Positions 8,066-17,869 of a stretch of DNA of 38,783 nucleotides are shown piece after piece. The DNA is from Tepidimonas aquatica (lineage in GTDB: Bacteria > Pseudomonadota > Gammaproteobacteria > Burkholderiales > Burkholderiaceae_C). The notes under the pieces were generated by a model that was not told the DNA's origin, searched no databases, and saw nothing but the letters and a program-made list of their open reading frames with translations. The number at the start of each line of letters is the position of its first letter. The first letter of the stretch is position 1. The stretch lies in NCBI RefSeq assembly GCF_007556585.1, contig NZ_VJNA01000025.1, positions 1-38,783 of the forward strand, written 5' to 3'. Made by a program: the position numbers and the translations under genes.

Positions 8066-9964
8066 TCAGGGCACCAACACCTCCGCTTTGTAGCGCTGGC
8101 GCAGCGCCTGCAGCAGCGCGCGCGCTTCGCCCTCGCCCCACAGGCGCGTGAGCTCGCGCGCCAGCGCGTCCTGCTGTGCAGCCGGCACCGGCGCTGGGGC
8201 TGCACGGCGCACCCGCAGCACCAGCGCGCCGTCGTCGCCAAGGTCGACCAACGTCCAGGCCGGCGTGTCACCCTCCAGGCGCGCGCTCAGCGCGGCGCGC
8301 AGCGCCTTGGGCGGCAGACCTTGCCCATCCTGGCGGGATACCAGCACCGGTGCACGCAGTGCCGTGGCAGCCGGTGGCTGGGCTTGCCATTGCGCGAGGC
8401 GCGCCTTGGCGTCGTCCAGCGCGGCTTGGCGCGCGCGCTCGGCCAGCAGGCGCTGGCGCACCTGGGTTGCCACCGCCTCCAGCGGCTGGCGTTCGGCCTT
8501 GCGGTGCTCGACCACCCGCACCGCCAGCACACGGTTGCCACGCAGCTCGATCGGGCGGCTGTTGAGCTTGCGCGCCAGCGCCTCGTCGTCGAAGATGGCG
8601 CGCAGCGCCGCCGGCTCGGCCAGCACGGGGTCGGCATCGCCGCCCACCGGTCCCTGGCGCTCGACGGTGGCGCGGCGCACCGTCAGCCCCAGCGCCTGCG
8701 CCGCCGGCTGCAGGCTGTCGGCCTGCTCGTAGACCAGGTTGCCAAAGCGCTCGGCGGCCTCGGCAAACTGGCGCGCGGCCTGCTGCTGGCGCCACTGGTC
8801 GGCCAACGCCGCACGCATGGTTTCGTATGGCTCCACCGGTTGCTGGCGCACGTCCAGCAGCCGGATGATGTGCAGGCCAAACTCGGTCTCCACGATGTCG
8901 GACACCTGCCCCTTGGCCAGCGCGAACACGGCGTCCTCGAACGGCTTGACCATCGCGCCGCGGCCAAACCAGCCGAGGTCGCCGCCCTCGGCTGCCGAAC
9001 CCGGGTCCTGGGAGTGCTGCCGCGCCAGCTCCGCAAAACGCTCGGGGTTGGCGCGCACTTCGGCCAGCAGCCGCTCGGCCTCGGCGCGCACACGCGCCTT
9101 GTCCTCAGGCTTGGCGTCGGGGGCCAGCGTCAGCAGGATGTGCGCGGCGCGGCGCTGTTCGCGCTGCGCGGCCGCAGCGACGTTGGTTTCGTAGTAGCGG
9201 CGCAACTCATCCTCGCTGGGCTGCAGCGTGCGCGCCAAGGCGTCACGGTCCAACACCAGGTACTCGACCACCGCCTGCTCGGGCGAGCGAAAGTCGTCGG
9301 CATGTTGCTCAAAGTACGCACGCACGTCGTCGTCCGACACCCGCACGGCGGCCACGTGGTCCGACGGGCGAAACGCAGCCACGGCCACCTCGCGACGCTC
9401 GAACCACGCCGCCGTGGCCAGTTCGACACTGGCCTTGGGTAACCACGCGCTGGCGGCGACCATCTCACCCAAGCGCTGACGCTGCAGCGCGGCCCGCACC
9501 AGCGCCTCGTACTGCTCGGCCGTCATGCCCTGGCTGCGCAGCAGGTCTTGGTAGCGCTGCGTGTCCAGGGTGCCGTCGGGCTTGCGCAGGCTGGCGATCG
9601 TTGGGTCCCGCAGCAACTCGGCCGCCAAGCGGCGATCGCTGACCAGCAACCGCATGTCAGCGGCCGCTCGGGTCAGCACGCGCTCGGTCACCATGCGCTC
9701 CAGCGTCGCGCGACGGCTGTCATCGCTTTCCAGCAGCGCGCGGTCCACCCCCGGCATCGCGGCCACCAGCCGCTCCACCTCGCGCCGGTGGGTGGCTTCC
9801 CACTCGGTGCGGGTGATGCGCTCGCCGGCCACCCGGGCCACCGGCTCGGCACGCTCGCGAAAGCTGGTGTAACCCTGCACGCCGAAGAAGATGAACGAAG
9901 GGATGATCAACAACATGAGCAGCGCCATCAGCAGCTTCATGTTGTTGCGAAAGACGTCGAACAT
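8066..9964 (-). CDS. ppiD: Peptidyl-prolyl cis-trans isomerase PpiD / SurA_N-type membrane chaperone
   Basis: 632 aa, the usual PpiD length. One N-terminal membrane anchor (residues about 10-32, [20 protein letters not shown]) is followed by a long periplasmic part. The first periplasmic region is SurA_N-like. A parvulin (PPIC) domain sits at about residues 270-370, recognised by [28 protein letters not shown] and [17 protein letters not shown] second, degenerate chaperone-like region forms the C-terminus. It helps proteins leaving the Sec translocon to fold in the periplasm. The start is 18 bp downstream of the tRNA-Val terminator, leaving little room for an ordinary promoter. Confidence 0.93.
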   Translation of the reverse strand: MFDVFRNNMKLLMALLMLLIIPSFIFFGVQGYTSFRERAEPVARVAGERITRTEWEATHRREVERLVAAMPGVDRALLESDDSRRATLERMVTERVLTRAAADMRLLVSDRRLAAELLRDPTIASLRKPDGTLDTQRYQDLLRSQGMTAEQYEALVRAALQRQRLGEMVAASAWLPKASVELATAAWFERREVAVAAFRPSDHVAAVRVSDDDVRAYFEQHADDFRSPEQAVVEYLVLDRDALARTLQPSEDELRRYYETNVAAAAQREQRRAAHILLTLAPDAKPEDKARVRAEAERLLAEVRANPERFAELARQHSQDPGSAAEGGDLGWFGRGAMVKPFEDAVFALAKGQVSDIVETEFGLHIIRLLDVRQQPVEPYETMRAALADQWRQQQAARQFAEAAERFGNLVYEQADSLQPAAQALGLTVRRATVERQGPVGGDADPVLAEPAALRAIFDDEALARKLNSRPIELRGNRVLAVRVVEHRKAERQPLEAVATQVRQRLLAERARQAALDDAKARLAQWQAQPPAATALRAPVLVSRQDGQGLPPKALRAALSARLEGDTPAWTLVDLGDDGALVLRVRRAAPAPVPAAQQDALARELTRLWGEGEARALLQALRQRYKAEVLVP

Positions 9965-9981
9965 GGGTCGTGCGCGGTATC

Positions 9982-10019
9982 AAAAACAAAAGGGCGCGAC
10001 ATCTTAGCATCGCGCCCTT
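9982..10019 (-). terminator. Rho-independent terminator after hupB-tRNA-Val
   Basis: On the minus strand AAGGGCGCGA and TCGCGCCCTT form a perfect 10-bp stem (arms at 10019-10010 and 9999-9990) with a 10-nt loop, followed by TTGTTTTTG. It lies between tRNA-Val and the ppiD start. Confidence 0.9.
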
Positions 10020-10068
10020 GTTGGGTCGGGGCGCCGTCGCCCCATGGACAATGGGTTGGACCGGTGGG

Positions 10069-10144
10069 TGGTGGGTGCTGACGGGATCGAACCGCCGACC
10101 TACGCCTTGTAAGGGCGCCGCTCTACCAGCTGAGCTAAGCACCC
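10069..10144 (-). tRNA. tRNA-Val (TAC)
   Basis: A complete cloverleaf is readable on the minus strand: acceptor GGGTGCT/AGCACCC, D-arm AGCTCAGCTGGTAGAGC, anticodon stem-loop GCGCCCTTACAAGGCGT with anticodon TAC, and T-arm CGGCGGTTCGATCCCGT. CCA is encoded at 10069-10071. It begins 14 bp after the hupB stop and precedes a strong terminator, so co-transcription with hupB is likely. Confidence 0.97.
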
Positions 10145-10158
10145 GGTCCGTAGCAGCG

Positions 10159-10434
10159 TCAGCCGTTGACGCTGTCTTTGAGCATTTTGCCCGGTCGGAA
10201 TTTAGGTATTTTAGCCGCTGGAATGTCCACCACCTCGCCGGTGCGGGGGTTGCGGCCTTTGCGGGCGGCACGCTCTTCGACGCCGAAGGTGCCAAACCCC
10301 ACGAGGGTCACCTCGCCACCGCGCGCCAGCGTCGTGGTCACCCCTTGCAGCAGCGCGTCCAACGCGCGCGCCGCCTGCTGTTTGGTCAGCTCGGCGTGCT
10401 CGGCGATGTGTTCGATCAGTTGTGCTTTGTTCAT
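10159..10434 (-). CDS. hupB: DNA-binding protein HU (beta type)
   Basis: Nucleoid-associated histone-like protein of 91 aa, the standard HU length. It reads [20 protein letters not shown] at the N-terminus. The DNA-binding arm carries [21 protein letters not shown], written here in part, and the end is [13 protein letters not shown], all conserved in HU. A GGAGAG Shine-Dalgarno lies before the ATG at 10434. An in-frame extension upstream overlaps the next gene and has no HU similarity, so it is rejected. The position before ppiD matches the common lon-hup-ppiD neighbourhood of proteobacteria, but lon is absent here and a tartrate dehydrogenase-like gene takes its place. Confidence 0.96.
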   Translation of the reverse strand: MNKAQLIEHIAEHAELTKQQAARALDALLQGVTTTLARGGEVTLVGFGTFGVEERAARKGRNPRTGEVVDIPAAKIPKFRPGKMLKDSVNG

Positions 10435-10489
10435 CGTAGGCTCTCCGCTTGCCCGGCCGCGCACGCCGCAGCCGGCGAAAAAGCGCCGT

Positions 10490-10495
10490 ATTCTA
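10490..10495 (-). promoter_or_regulatory. Possible -10 of hupB
   Basis: TAGAAT on the minus strand, 55 bp before the hupB ATG, lies in the 68-bp gap after the dehydrogenase gene. No strong -35 is visible at 17 bp (ACGGCA), so the promoter may need an activator or be weak. Confidence 0.4.
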
Positions 10496-10502
10496 GTCGC
10501 GC

Positions 10503-11609
10503 TCAGGCGCCATGCCGTAGGGCGTCGGCGACAGCGCGCCCGACATCGGCGGTGCGGGCGTGGCCGCCCAAATCCGGGGTGCGCGGGCCACCGTTGGCGG
10601 GGTCCAGCACCACCTCGATGGCGCGCACGATGGCGTCGTGCGCCTGGCGGTAGCCCAAAAAGTCCAGCATCAGCGCACCGGACCAAATCTGCCCGATCGG
10701 GTTGGCGATGCCGCGCCCGGCGATGTCCGGGGCGGAGCCGTGCACCGGCTCGAACAGCGAAGGATAGCGCCGCTCGGGGTTGAGGTTGGCCGACGGCGCG
10801 ATCCCGATGGTCCCGGTGCACGCGGGCGCCAGGTCGCTCAAGATATCGCCAAAGAGGTTGCTGGCCACGACGACGTCGAAAGCCTCGGGCCGCTGCACAA
10901 AGTGCGCGGTCAGGATGTCGATGTGGTACTGGTCCACCTGGACGTCCGGGTACGCCGCGGCCATCGCACGCACGCGCTCGTCCCAGTACGGCATCGTGAT
11001 GGCGATGCCGTTGGACTTGGTGGCGCTGGTCAGGTGCTTGCGCGGGCGCGAGCGCGCCAGCTCGAACGCGTAGCGCAGCACGCGATCCACCCCGTGGCGC
11101 GTCATCACGGTTTCCTGCACCACCAGCTCGCGCTCGGTACCTTCGAACATGCGCCCACCGATGCTGGAGTACTCCCCTTCGGTGTTTTCGCGCACGATCA
11201 GCATGTCGATCTCGCCCGGCGCGCGCGGCGTGCCGTCGCGCCGCACCAGCGGCGAGCGCACCCCGGGCATCAGGCGCGCCGGGCGCAGGTTCACGTACTG
11301 GTCAAACGCGCGCCGAAACTGCAGCAGCGAGCCCCACAGCGAGACGTGGTCGGGAATCTTGGCCGGCCAACCCACGGCGCCAAAAAAGATCGCGTCGTGC
11401 CCGCCGATGCGCTCGCGCCAATCGTCCGGCAGCATCTGGCCGTGGCGCTCGTAGTACGGCCAGCAGGCAAAATCGAAGTGATCGAACGCCAGGCCGATAC
11501 CGAAGCGCTCGGCCGCCGCCTGCAGCACGCGCAAGCCCTCGGGCATCACCTCGGTGCCGATGCCATCGCCAGGGATCACCGCGATGCGGTGCACACGTTG
11601 GGTCGTCAT
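10503..11609 (-). CDS. Tartrate dehydrogenase/decarboxylase or D-malate dehydrogenase
   Basis: 368 aa member of the isocitrate/isopropylmalate dehydrogenase family. It opens [22 protein letters not shown]. It contains [51 protein letters not shown] (metal-binding Asp) and [20 protein letters not shown]. The residue pattern, particularly [18 protein letters not shown] and [10 protein letters not shown], resembles TtuC/DmlA, which act on tartrate or D-malate with NAD, rather than LeuB. The exact substrate is not provable. A strong Shine-Dalgarno (GGAGGTGAG) precedes the ATG. It stands between hupB and the EamA transporter, 39 bp after the latter. Confidence 0.87.
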   Translation of the reverse strand: MTTQRVHRIAVIPGDGIGTEVMPEGLRVLQAAAERFGIGLAFDHFDFACWPYYERHGQMLPDDWRERIGGHDAIFFGAVGWPAKIPDHVSLWGSLLQFRRAFDQYVNLRPARLMPGVRSPLVRRDGTPRAPGEIDMLIVRENTEGEYSSIGGRMFEGTERELVVQETVMTRHGVDRVLRYAFELARSRPRKHLTSATKSNGIAITMPYWDERVRAMAAAYPDVQVDQYHIDILTAHFVQRPEAFDVVVASNLFGDILSDLAPACTGTIGIAPSANLNPERRYPSLFEPVHGSAPDIAGRGIANPIGQIWSGALMLDFLGYRQAHDAIVRAIEVVLDPANGGPRTPDLGGHARTADVGRAVADALRHGA

Positions 11610-11648
11610 CTCACACTCACCTCCTCCAAGGGCGTCGGCCGCCGGCCC

Positions 11649-12539
11649 TCAACGCCCGCCGCGCACCACCAGCGCCACGCCCAGCGCGGTCAGCGCCGTG
11701 CCGGCCAGCGTGGTGGGCGTGATCGGCTCGCCAAACAGCACCCAGGCCAGCACCGCCGTGCAGGGCGGCACCAGGTACATCAGGCTGGTCACGCTGGCCG
11801 CCGCACCGCGCTGGATCAGCAGGTACAGCAACGAGCTGCCACCCAGCGTCAGCCCCAGCACCGACCACGCCATGGCACCGGCGGACTGCGCGTTCCAGTG
11901 CATCGGTTCGGCCTCCAGCAGCGCCAGCGGCAGCGTCACCAGCAGCGCCGCGCCAAGCTGCACCGTGTTGGCGGTGCGCACGTCGCACGGCTGCAGATAG
12001 CGCTTTTGGTACAGCGTCCCCGCGGTGATGGCCAGCAATGCCGCCACCGCGTAGGCCAGGTTCAGCGGCGTGGCGCTGTCGCCGGGGCCACCGTGGCCGA
12101 ACTTGTGCCATACCACCAGCACCAGGCCGACAAAGCCCAGAACCAATCCTAGCCACTGACGTGGCGCCACGCGGCCGCCGGTGGCCGACAGCCACACCGC
12201 CGTCAGCACCGGCTGCAGCCCCACGATCAAGGCCGACAAACCCGCGCCCATGCCGGCCTTGACCGCCGCCCACACCCCGCCCAGGTAGCCGGCGTGCATC
12301 AGCACCCCCGTCACCGCCAGGTGGCCCCACTGCGCGCGCTGGCGTGGCCACGGCACGCGCGCCAGCGCGACCCACACCCCGAACGCCGCGATCGACAGCG
12401 CATAGCGCCAGGCCAGAAACGTCATCGGCGGCGCGTGGGGCATGCCGTAGCGCGCCACGATGAAGCCGGTGCTCCAGATCAGCACGAACACCGCGGGCAT
12501 GGCGCGGATCCACAGCGAATCGGCTTTGGGTGTGGGCAT
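11649..12539 (-). CDS. EamA/DMT-family permease
   Basis: 296 aa membrane protein with ten predicted hydrophobic segments in two EamA repeats. The first begins VFVLIWSTGFIVARYG, and the second AVAALLAITAGTLYQKRY to VPPCTAVLAWVLFGEPIT. The VLFGE(P)IT motif near the end is common in drug/metabolite transporter family exporters. The substrate is unknown. I take the ATG at 12539 (MPTPKADS), 7 bp after the pgsA stop; an alternative ATG at 12557 would overlap pgsA by 11 bp. Same strand as pgsA and the tartrate dehydrogenase-like gene, probably one transcript. Confidence 0.85.
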   Translation of the reverse strand: MPTPKADSLWIRAMPAVFVLIWSTGFIVARYGMPHAPPMTFLAWRYALSIAAFGVWVALARVPWPRQRAQWGHLAVTGVLMHAGYLGGVWAAVKAGMGAGLSALIVGLQPVLTAVWLSATGGRVAPRQWLGLVLGFVGLVLVVWHKFGHGGPGDSATPLNLAYAVAALLAITAGTLYQKRYLQPCDVRTANTVQLGAALLVTLPLALLEAEPMHWNAQSAGAMAWSVLGLTLGGSSLLYLLIQRGAAASVTSLMYLVPPCTAVLAWVLFGEPITPTTLAGTALTALGVALVVRGGR

Positions 12540-12546
12540 GGCGGCC

Positions 12547-13113
12547 TCAGCGTGCACGGGCGCGGATTTCGGGCAGGGCTTTTTGTAGGTAATACACCAT
12601 CGACCACACCGTCAGCACCACCGCCGCCCACAGCAACAGCGTGCCCCACCAGCGCGTGTCCACCCCCCACAGCACGCCGTCGTAAAGCAAAAACGGAATC
12701 GCCACCATCTGCGTGGCGGTCTTGAGCTTGCCCACCATGTGCACGGCCACACTGCGCACGGCACCGATTTGCGCCATCCACTCACGCAGTGCGGAAATGG
12801 CAATTTCACGCCCGATGATGATCAGCCCGGCAAACACGTCGGCGCGCCCCAGGTGCACCAGCACCAGGATGCAGGCGCTGACCAAAAACTTGTCCGCCAC
12901 CGGGTCCAAAAACGCGCCAAACGCCGAGGTCTGGTTGAGCCGACGCGCCAAGTAGCCGTCGGCCCAGTCGGTCAACGCGAACACGATGAACAGCGCCGTG
13001 GCCACGGTGTTGCGCCAGCCCTCGGCGGTGCCGGGCAGGTAAAACACCGCCACGATCAGGGGGATGGCGGCAATGCGCGTCCAGGTCAGCAGCATGGGCA
13101 GGGTCAAAAACAT
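12547..13113 (-). CDS. pgsA: CDP-diacylglycerol--glycerol-3-phosphate 3-phosphatidyltransferase
   Basis: Makes phosphatidylglycerol phosphate, the first step to PG and cardiolipin, in the inner membrane; 188 aa. The CDP-alcohol phosphatidyltransferase signature is intact: DWADGYLARRLNQTSAFGAF followed by LDPVADK, with the four Asp residues in place. It begins FLTLPMLLTWTRIAAIPLIV, as PgsA proteins do (NxPNxLTxxR-like start). Upstream in-frame ATGs (to 13167) would overlap uvrC and add a non-conserved Pro-rich leader, so the start at 13113 is preferred. It follows uvrC by 50 bp; the uvrC-pgsA order is common in proteobacteria. Confidence 0.94.
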   Translation of the reverse strand: MFLTLPMLLTWTRIAAIPLIVAVFYLPGTAEGWRNTVATALFIVFALTDWADGYLARRLNQTSAFGAFLDPVADKFLVSACILVLVHLGRADVFAGLIIIGREIAISALREWMAQIGAVRSVAVHMVGKLKTATQMVAIPFLLYDGVLWGVDTRWWGTLLLWAAVVLTVWSMVYYLQKALPEIRARAR

Positions 13114-13163
13114 GGCCTTGCCATTATCGGGGCTGGCGGGCGGGGCGGCGCGTCGCATCGGCA

Positions 13164-15110
13164 TCAACGCAATGCCTGGTGGATGGCCTCGGCCAGCTCG
13201 CGCGAGATGCCCTCGACGCTGGCCAGCTCCTCGACGCTGGCCGCCGCCACCCCGCGCACGCCACCAAAGCGCGCCAGCAGCCGCGCGCGCCGCTTGGGGC
13301 CGACGCCGGGGATGTCCTCCAGCCGGCTGGCGCCGGTGCGCGCCTTGGCGCGGCGCGCCCGCATCCCCGTGATGGCAAAGCGGTGCGCCTCATCGCGGAT
13401 CTGCGCCACCAGCAAAAGCGCGCTGGACTGCGCGCCCAGCGCCACCTTCGGGCGGCCGTCGGCAAACACCAGCTCTTCCAGTCCGACTTTGCGCCCTTCG
13501 CCTTTTTCGACGCCCACCAAGCGCCCAGGATCCAGGCCCAGCGCCTCGAACACCTCGCGCGCCACGCCCACCTGGCCCACGCCGCCGTCGATCAGCACCA
13601 CGTCGGGCAGCCGCGCTTGGTTGTCGCCGCCATCGTCGCCACCGCGCTCGGCCAGCGCCGCCGCCAAGCGCGCGTAGCGCCGCTGCAGCACCTGGCGCAT
13701 CGCCGCGTAGTCGTCGCCGGGCGTAACGCCCTCCACGGTGTAGCGCCGGTACTGGCGCGGCTGCAGCTGGTGCTGCTCGTACACCACGCACGACGCCATG
13801 GTGGCTTCGCCGGCGGTGTGCGAAACGTCAAAGCATTCGATGCGCAGCGCCGCCAGCGCCTCGGGCGTGGTCGCGTCCAGCCCCAGCGCCTGCGCCAGCG
13901 CCCGCGTACGCGCCTGCTGCGAGCCTTCTTCGGCCAGCAGACGCGCCAATTGCAGCTCAGCGTTGCGCTGCGCCAGCTCCAGCCACACGCGGCGCTGCTC
14001 GCGTGGCTGCCACACCCCGCGCACGCGGGTGGCCCAGCGCTCGCCCAGCGCCTGCAGCAGCGCCTCGTCGACCGGCGCGCCCAGCACCAGCACCGGCGGA
14101 GGTGCCACCTCGCTGTAATGTTGGGCGATGAACGCCTCCAGCACACGCTGCGCGGGCTCGGCCCCCTCTTCCACGTCGGCCAGCGCCGCGCCATCTTCCA
14201 CGTGCGCGGGGAAGCTGGGCCGGTCGCCCAGGTGGCGCCCACCGCGCACCATCGCCAGGTTGACGCACGCGCGCCCATCCTGCAGTTGCACGGCGATGAT
14301 GTCGACATCCTGGTCGTCGTAGGCCTGCATCGCCTGCTGCTGCAGCATCGTCGACAGCGCCGCGATCTGGTCGCGCACCTGCGCCGCCTGCTCAAACGCC
14401 CACTGGTCGGCCAGCGCCTGCATGCGTGCCTGCAGCGCGTCCAGCACCTGCTGGCTGCGCCCTTCCAAAAAGTCGCACGCGGCACGCACGTCGGCCGCGT
14501 ACTCGGCCGGGCTGATCGCCCCCACACACGGGGCGCTGCAGCGCTTGATTTGGTGCAGCAGGCACGGTCGCGTGCGGTGCGCAAAGACCGTATCCTCGCA
14601 GGTGCGCAGCCGAAACACCTTTTGCAGCCACTGGATCGTTTCCTTGACGGCCCACCCGTTGGGGTACGGCCCAAAATACCGGTGCGGCCGCTGCGCCGGA
14701 CCGCGGTAGTACGACACGCGCGGGTAGTGCCCTGGGTCAGGCGGCTGCGCCGCCGCGGCCCCCGCCACCCAGGTGCTGCCGCTGATGCGCAGGTAGGGGT
14801 AGCTCTTGTCGTCGCGAAACAGGATGTTGTAGCGCGGCTGCTGGGTTTTGATGAGGTTGTTTTCCAGCAGCAGCGCCTCGGCCTCCGAGCGCACCACGGT
14901 GGTTTCCAGCCGCGCGATCTTGGCCACCATGTGGCCGATGCGCGTGCCGTCGTGGGTTTTTTGGAAGTAGCTGCTGACGCGGCGTTTGAGGTCGCGCGCC
15001 TTGCCAACGTACAGCAGCTGCCCGGCGGCATCAAAAAAACGGTACACCCCGGGCAGCGCGGGCAGCGCCGCCACGGTGCGCAACAATTCGTCGCTGTGGA
15101 CCGATGACAT
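13164..15110 (-). CDS. uvrC: Excinuclease ABC subunit C
   Basis: Nucleotide excision repair nuclease that incises on both sides of a lesion; 648 aa. The N-terminal GIY-YIG domain reads [20 protein letters not shown] and [24 protein letters not shown] motif lies at about residues 200-245 ([20 protein letters not shown]). The RNase H-like half contains [29 protein letters not shown] and EAHRFAI. The C-terminus is a helix-hairpin-helix pair ([33 protein letters not shown]). The ATG at 15110 overlaps the divergent earP ATG by two bases. A possible GAGGG Shine-Dalgarno is 13 bases upstream. Confidence 0.96.
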   Translation of the reverse strand: MSSVHSDELLRTVAALPALPGVYRFFDAAGQLLYVGKARDLKRRVSSYFQKTHDGTRIGHMVAKIARLETTVVRSEAEALLLENNLIKTQQPRYNILFRDDKSYPYLRISGSTWVAGAAAAQPPDPGHYPRVSYYRGPAQRPHRYFGPYPNGWAVKETIQWLQKVFRLRTCEDTVFAHRTRPCLLHQIKRCSAPCVGAISPAEYAADVRAACDFLEGRSQQVLDALQARMQALADQWAFEQAAQVRDQIAALSTMLQQQAMQAYDDQDVDIIAVQLQDGRACVNLAMVRGGRHLGDRPSFPAHVEDGAALADVEEGAEPAQRVLEAFIAQHYSEVAPPPVLVLGAPVDEALLQALGERWATRVRGVWQPREQRRVWLELAQRNAELQLARLLAEEGSQQARTRALAQALGLDATTPEALAALRIECFDVSHTAGEATMASCVVYEQHQLQPRQYRRYTVEGVTPGDDYAAMRQVLQRRYARLAAALAERGGDDGGDNQARLPDVVLIDGGVGQVGVAREVFEALGLDPGRLVGVEKGEGRKVGLEELVFADGRPKVALGAQSSALLLVAQIRDEAHRFAITGMRARRAKARTGASRLEDIPGVGPKRRARLLARFGGVRGVAAASVEELASVEGISRELAEAIHQALR

Positions 15111-16239
15111 GGAAACGCATTTTCCCTCACCCGCGCCGTTGCGCTGGGACGTGTACTGCCACGTGATCGACAACTGGGGCGATGTTGGCGTGACCTGGCG
15201 GCTGTGCCGCCAGCTGGCCGCCGCCGGGCATTCGGTGCGGCTGTGGATCGACGACGCCAGCGCGCTGGACTGGATGGCCCCGGGCACACGCCAAGGCCGC
15301 TGGCCCGGCATCACCGTGCACCCATGGCCGCGCACCGACCCCAGCGCGCGGCCACCAGCGCAGCTACCCAGCGCCGACGTGCTGGTCGAAACCTTTGGCT
15401 GCCACGTCGATGACGCCTGGGTGGCGGCACGCCTGCCCCCCCAGGCCGACGATGGGCGCCCGACGCTGTGGCTGAACCTGGAGTACCTCAGCGCCGAGCC
15501 GTGGGTCGAGCGCAGCCATGGCCTGCCGTCGCCGCTGCTGCATGGACCGCTGGCCGGGCGCACCAAGTGGTTTTTCTTCCCTGGCTTCACGCCGGCCACC
15601 GGCGGGCTTCTGCGTGAGAGCGACCTGCTGACGCGGCAAGCCGCGTTCGATGCGGCGGCCTGGCGCAGCGCGCGGGGGGGGCACGACGGCCCGTGGGTCA
15701 GCGTGTTTTGCTACGAACCGGCCGCCTTGCCGCGGCTGGTGCAGCAGCCGGCCCTGGGTGGCGCGCGCTGGCTGGTTGCCGACGGACGCAGCGCCGCCGC
15801 CTGGCGCACGCTGGTGCCGACCACCCCCGCCGCCGCCCGCGTGGAGGTGGCCCCGCTGGTGCCACAAGACGCGTTCGACGAGCGGCTGTGGGCGTGCGAC
15901 CTCAACCTGGTGCGCGGCGAGGACTCGCTGGTGCGTGCGCTATGGGCCGGACGCGCCTGGCTGTGGCAGCTGTACCCGCAGGACGATGACGCCCACCACG
16001 CCAAGCTGGAAGCGCTGCTGGCGTGGGCGGATGCCCCACCTTCGTGGGCGGCGTGGATGCGTGCGCTCAACGACGTACCAGGCACGCCTCCGCCCGCGCT
16101 GACCAGCGCCGTGCTGGCCGAGTGGAGCGCGCTGGCCCAACACCTGCGCCAGCGCCTGCTGGCGCAAAGCGACCTGCTGACGCGGCTGCTGGCGTTCGTG
16201 CACCGCCAGCGCCACGCGGGCGCTTTCGCCGCACCTTGA
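15109..16239 (+). CDS. earP: EF-P arginine rhamnosyltransferase EarP
   Basis: Transfers rhamnose from dTDP-rhamnose to Arg32 of elongation factor P; 376 aa, the family length (formerly DUF2331). The N-terminus [20 protein letters not shown] is the EarP hallmark, with the Asp residues of the dTDP-rhamnose site. [31 protein letters not shown] and the late [20 protein letters not shown] with WQLYPQ are also diagnostic. efp follows 63 bp downstream, the expected partner. The ATG at 15109 is eleven codons before RWDVY; its Shine-Dalgarno is weak and the start codon overlaps that of uvrC on the other strand. Confidence 0.94.
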   Translation: METHFPSPAPLRWDVYCHVIDNWGDVGVTWRLCRQLAAAGHSVRLWIDDASALDWMAPGTRQGRWPGITVHPWPRTDPSARPPAQLPSADVLVETFGCHVDDAWVAARLPPQADDGRPTLWLNLEYLSAEPWVERSHGLPSPLLHGPLAGRTKWFFFPGFTPATGGLLRESDLLTRQAAFDAAAWRSARGGHDGPWVSVFCYEPAALPRLVQQPALGGARWLVADGRSAAAWRTLVPTTPAAARVEVAPLVPQDAFDERLWACDLNLVRGEDSLVRALWAGRAWLWQLYPQDDDAHHAKLEALLAWADAPPSWAAWMRALNDVPGTPPPALTSAVLAEWSALAQHLRQRLLAQSDLLTRLLAFVHRQRHAGAFAAP

Positions 16240-16265
16240 TCAGCGCCGTCAAGCTACAATATAAA
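16236..16265 (+). promoter_or_regulatory. Promoter of efp
   Basis: TTGATC at 16236-16241 (overlapping the earP stop) and TATAAA at 16260-16265 are separated by 18 bp. A second -10-like hexamer, TACAAT, lies at 16255-16260. The local AT content is clearly above its surroundings. It could give efp a supply independent of earP. Confidence 0.6.
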
Positions 16266-16302
16266 TTTTGCTGAACCCTTAGCCTCACATAACCCGCTTG
16301 CC

Positions 16303-16857
16303 ATGAAACTCGCTCAAGAAATCCGTGCCGGCAACGTCATCATGCACGGCAAGGATCCGATGATCGTCCTCAAAACCGAATACCAGCGCGGCGGTCGCGG
16401 CGCGGCCACCGTGCGCATGAAGCTCAAGGCCCTGTTGAACAACAGCGCCACCGAAGTGGTCTTCAAGGCCGACGACAAGCTCGACAACATCATCCTCGAC
16501 AAAAAGGAGTGCACCTACTCGTACTTCGCCGACCCGATGTACGTGTGGATGGACGCCGACTACAACCAGTACGAGGTCGAGGCCGAGAACATGGGCGACG
16601 CGCTCAACTACCTCGAAGACGGCATGACCGCCGAGGTGGTGTTCTACGAAGGCAAGGCGATTTCGATCGAGCTGCCGACGACCGTGGTGCGCGAAGTCAC
16701 CTGGACCGAGCCCGCGGTCAAGGGCGACACCTCCGGCAAAGTGCTCAAGCCCGCCAAGATCGCCACCGGCTTCGAGGTGCAGGTGCCGATCTTCGTCGAG
16801 CAAGGCGACAAAATCGAAATCGACACCCGCACGGGCGAATACCGCAAGCGCGTCTGA
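16303..16857 (+). CDS. efp: Translation elongation factor P (Arg32 type)
   Basis: Relieves ribosome stalling at polyproline stretches; 184 aa. It begins [20 protein letters not shown] and shows the KOW-like domain I, OB domains II and III, and a regular end ([13 protein letters not shown]). The modification loop is [13 protein letters not shown] with Arg at residue 32 rather than Lys34, which matches the rhamnosylated class, and EarP is encoded just upstream. No EpmA/EpmB lysine-modification genes are nearby. Codon use is strongly biased, as expected for an abundant protein. A terminator lies at 16913-16934. Confidence 0.97.
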   Translation: MKLAQEIRAGNVIMHGKDPMIVLKTEYQRGGRGAATVRMKLKALLNNSATEVVFKADDKLDNIILDKKECTYSYFADPMYVWMDADYNQYEVEAENMGDALNYLEDGMTAEVVFYEGKAISIELPTTVVREVTWTEPAVKGDTSGKVLKPAKIATGFEVQVPIFVEQGDKIEIDTRTGEYRKRV

Positions 16858-16912
16858 CGCGCCGTGCCCCAGCCCCTCGTCGGGGCCCGTTTGCGGCCCA
16901 GGTGCCGCCATC

Positions 16913-16934
16913 AGGCCCCCGCGCGGGGCCTTTT
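16913..16934 (+). terminator. Rho-independent terminator after efp
   Basis: AGGCCCC (16913-16919) pairs with GGGGCCT (16925-16931) around a 5-nt loop, followed by TTTT. A weaker GCCCC/GGGGC hairpin lies just upstream at about 16866-16886. It ends 24 bp before the next gene. Confidence 0.75.
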
Positions 16935-16957
16935 GCATCACCGCCAAGGCTGCCACG

Positions 16958-17869
16958 ATGACGCCACCGACTTCTTCCGACCCGACCCACGACCTGCAAA
17001 CACGCCGGCTGGCCGACGCCAGCGTCGAGCTGCACCTGTTGTCGGAGGGCGGCTCGCGCCCGCCGCCGGACGCTTACCGGCTGGCGTTTGCCGACCCGGA
17101 GTTTTTGCTGCGGCGCGAAACCCGTGGCATCCGCTTCCAGCTCGAGCTGCTCAAGCCCGACCTGGCGATGACCGAACTCGGCATCGAAAACACCATCGTC
17201 GTCTTTGGCAGCGCGCGCTTTCGTGAGCCAGCCGAGGCCGAGGCCCTGTGGCAAGCCGCCCAGGCCAGCGGCGACCCCGCGGCGCTGCGCCGTGCCGAGG
17301 CGCTGCGGCGCAACGCCCACTACTACGACGCGGCGCGGCGCTTTGCCCAGTTGGTGGCGACCTACAACCAGTCCTGCCCAAAGGAAAACCAGCTCTACAT
17401 CGTCACCGGCGGCGGCCCCGGCATCATGGAGGCGGCCAACCGCGGCGCGCACGACCTTGGCGCGCCCAGCGTCGGCCTCAACATCCTGCTGCCGCACGAG
17501 CAAGAGCCCAACCCCTACATCAGCCCGCAGCTGCGCTTCAAATTCCACTACTTCGCGCTGCGCAAAATGCACTTCATGATGCGCGCCAAGGCGCTGGTGG
17601 CCTTCCCCGGCGGCTTTGGCACGCTGGACGAGCTGTTTGAGGTGCTGACGCTGGTGCAGACACGCAAATCGCGCCCGGTGCCGGTGTTTTTGTACGGCAG
17701 CAACTATTGGAAGCGGCTGATCAACTTCGACGCCATGGTGGACGAGGGGGTCATTTCGCCGGAAGACCTGACGCTCTTCAGCTACGTCGACAGCCCCGAG
17801 GACGCCTGGAACGGCATCCGCGCGTTTTACGACTTGCCCGAGGCCTGCCCGGTTGACCCGGGTGTGTGA
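16958..17869 (+). CDS. LOG-family (TIGR00730-like) Rossmann nucleotide-binding protein
   Basis: 303 aa. The diagnostic motif PGGFGTLDELFE is at about residues 214-225, preceded by YIVTGGGPGIMEAANRGAHD and VVFGSARF. This family includes cytokinin-activating phosphoribohydrolases (LOG) and nucleotide 5'-monophosphate nucleosidases such as PpnN. This longer form, with an N-terminal extension of about 60 residues and an EALRRNAHYYDAARRFAQLV helix, is widespread in betaproteobacteria and not well characterised. A nucleosidase activity on AMP-like ribonucleotides is a family-based inference. Its last 43 bp overlap the convergent mrpG gene. Confidence 0.85.
   Translation: MTPPTSSDPTHDLQTRRLADASVELHLLSEGGSRPPPDAYRLAFADPEFLLRRETRGIRFQLELLKPDLAMTELGIENTIVVFGSARFREPAEAEALWQAAQASGDPAALRRAEALRRNAHYYDAARRFAQLVATYNQSCPKENQLYIVTGGGPGIMEAANRGAHDLGAPSVGLNILLPHEQEPNPYISPQLRFKFHYFALRKMHFMMRAKALVAFPGGFGTLDELFEVLTLVQTRKSRPVPVFLYGSNYWKRLINFDAMVDEGVISPEDLTLFSYVDSPEDAWNGIRAFYDLPEACPVDPGV

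Noticed and set aside
10476-10491. CGGCG-CTTTTT-CGCCG hairpin upstream of hupB (minus strand)
   Set aside because: The T run is in the loop, not after the stem, so it is not a terminator; it is more likely part of the hupB leader.
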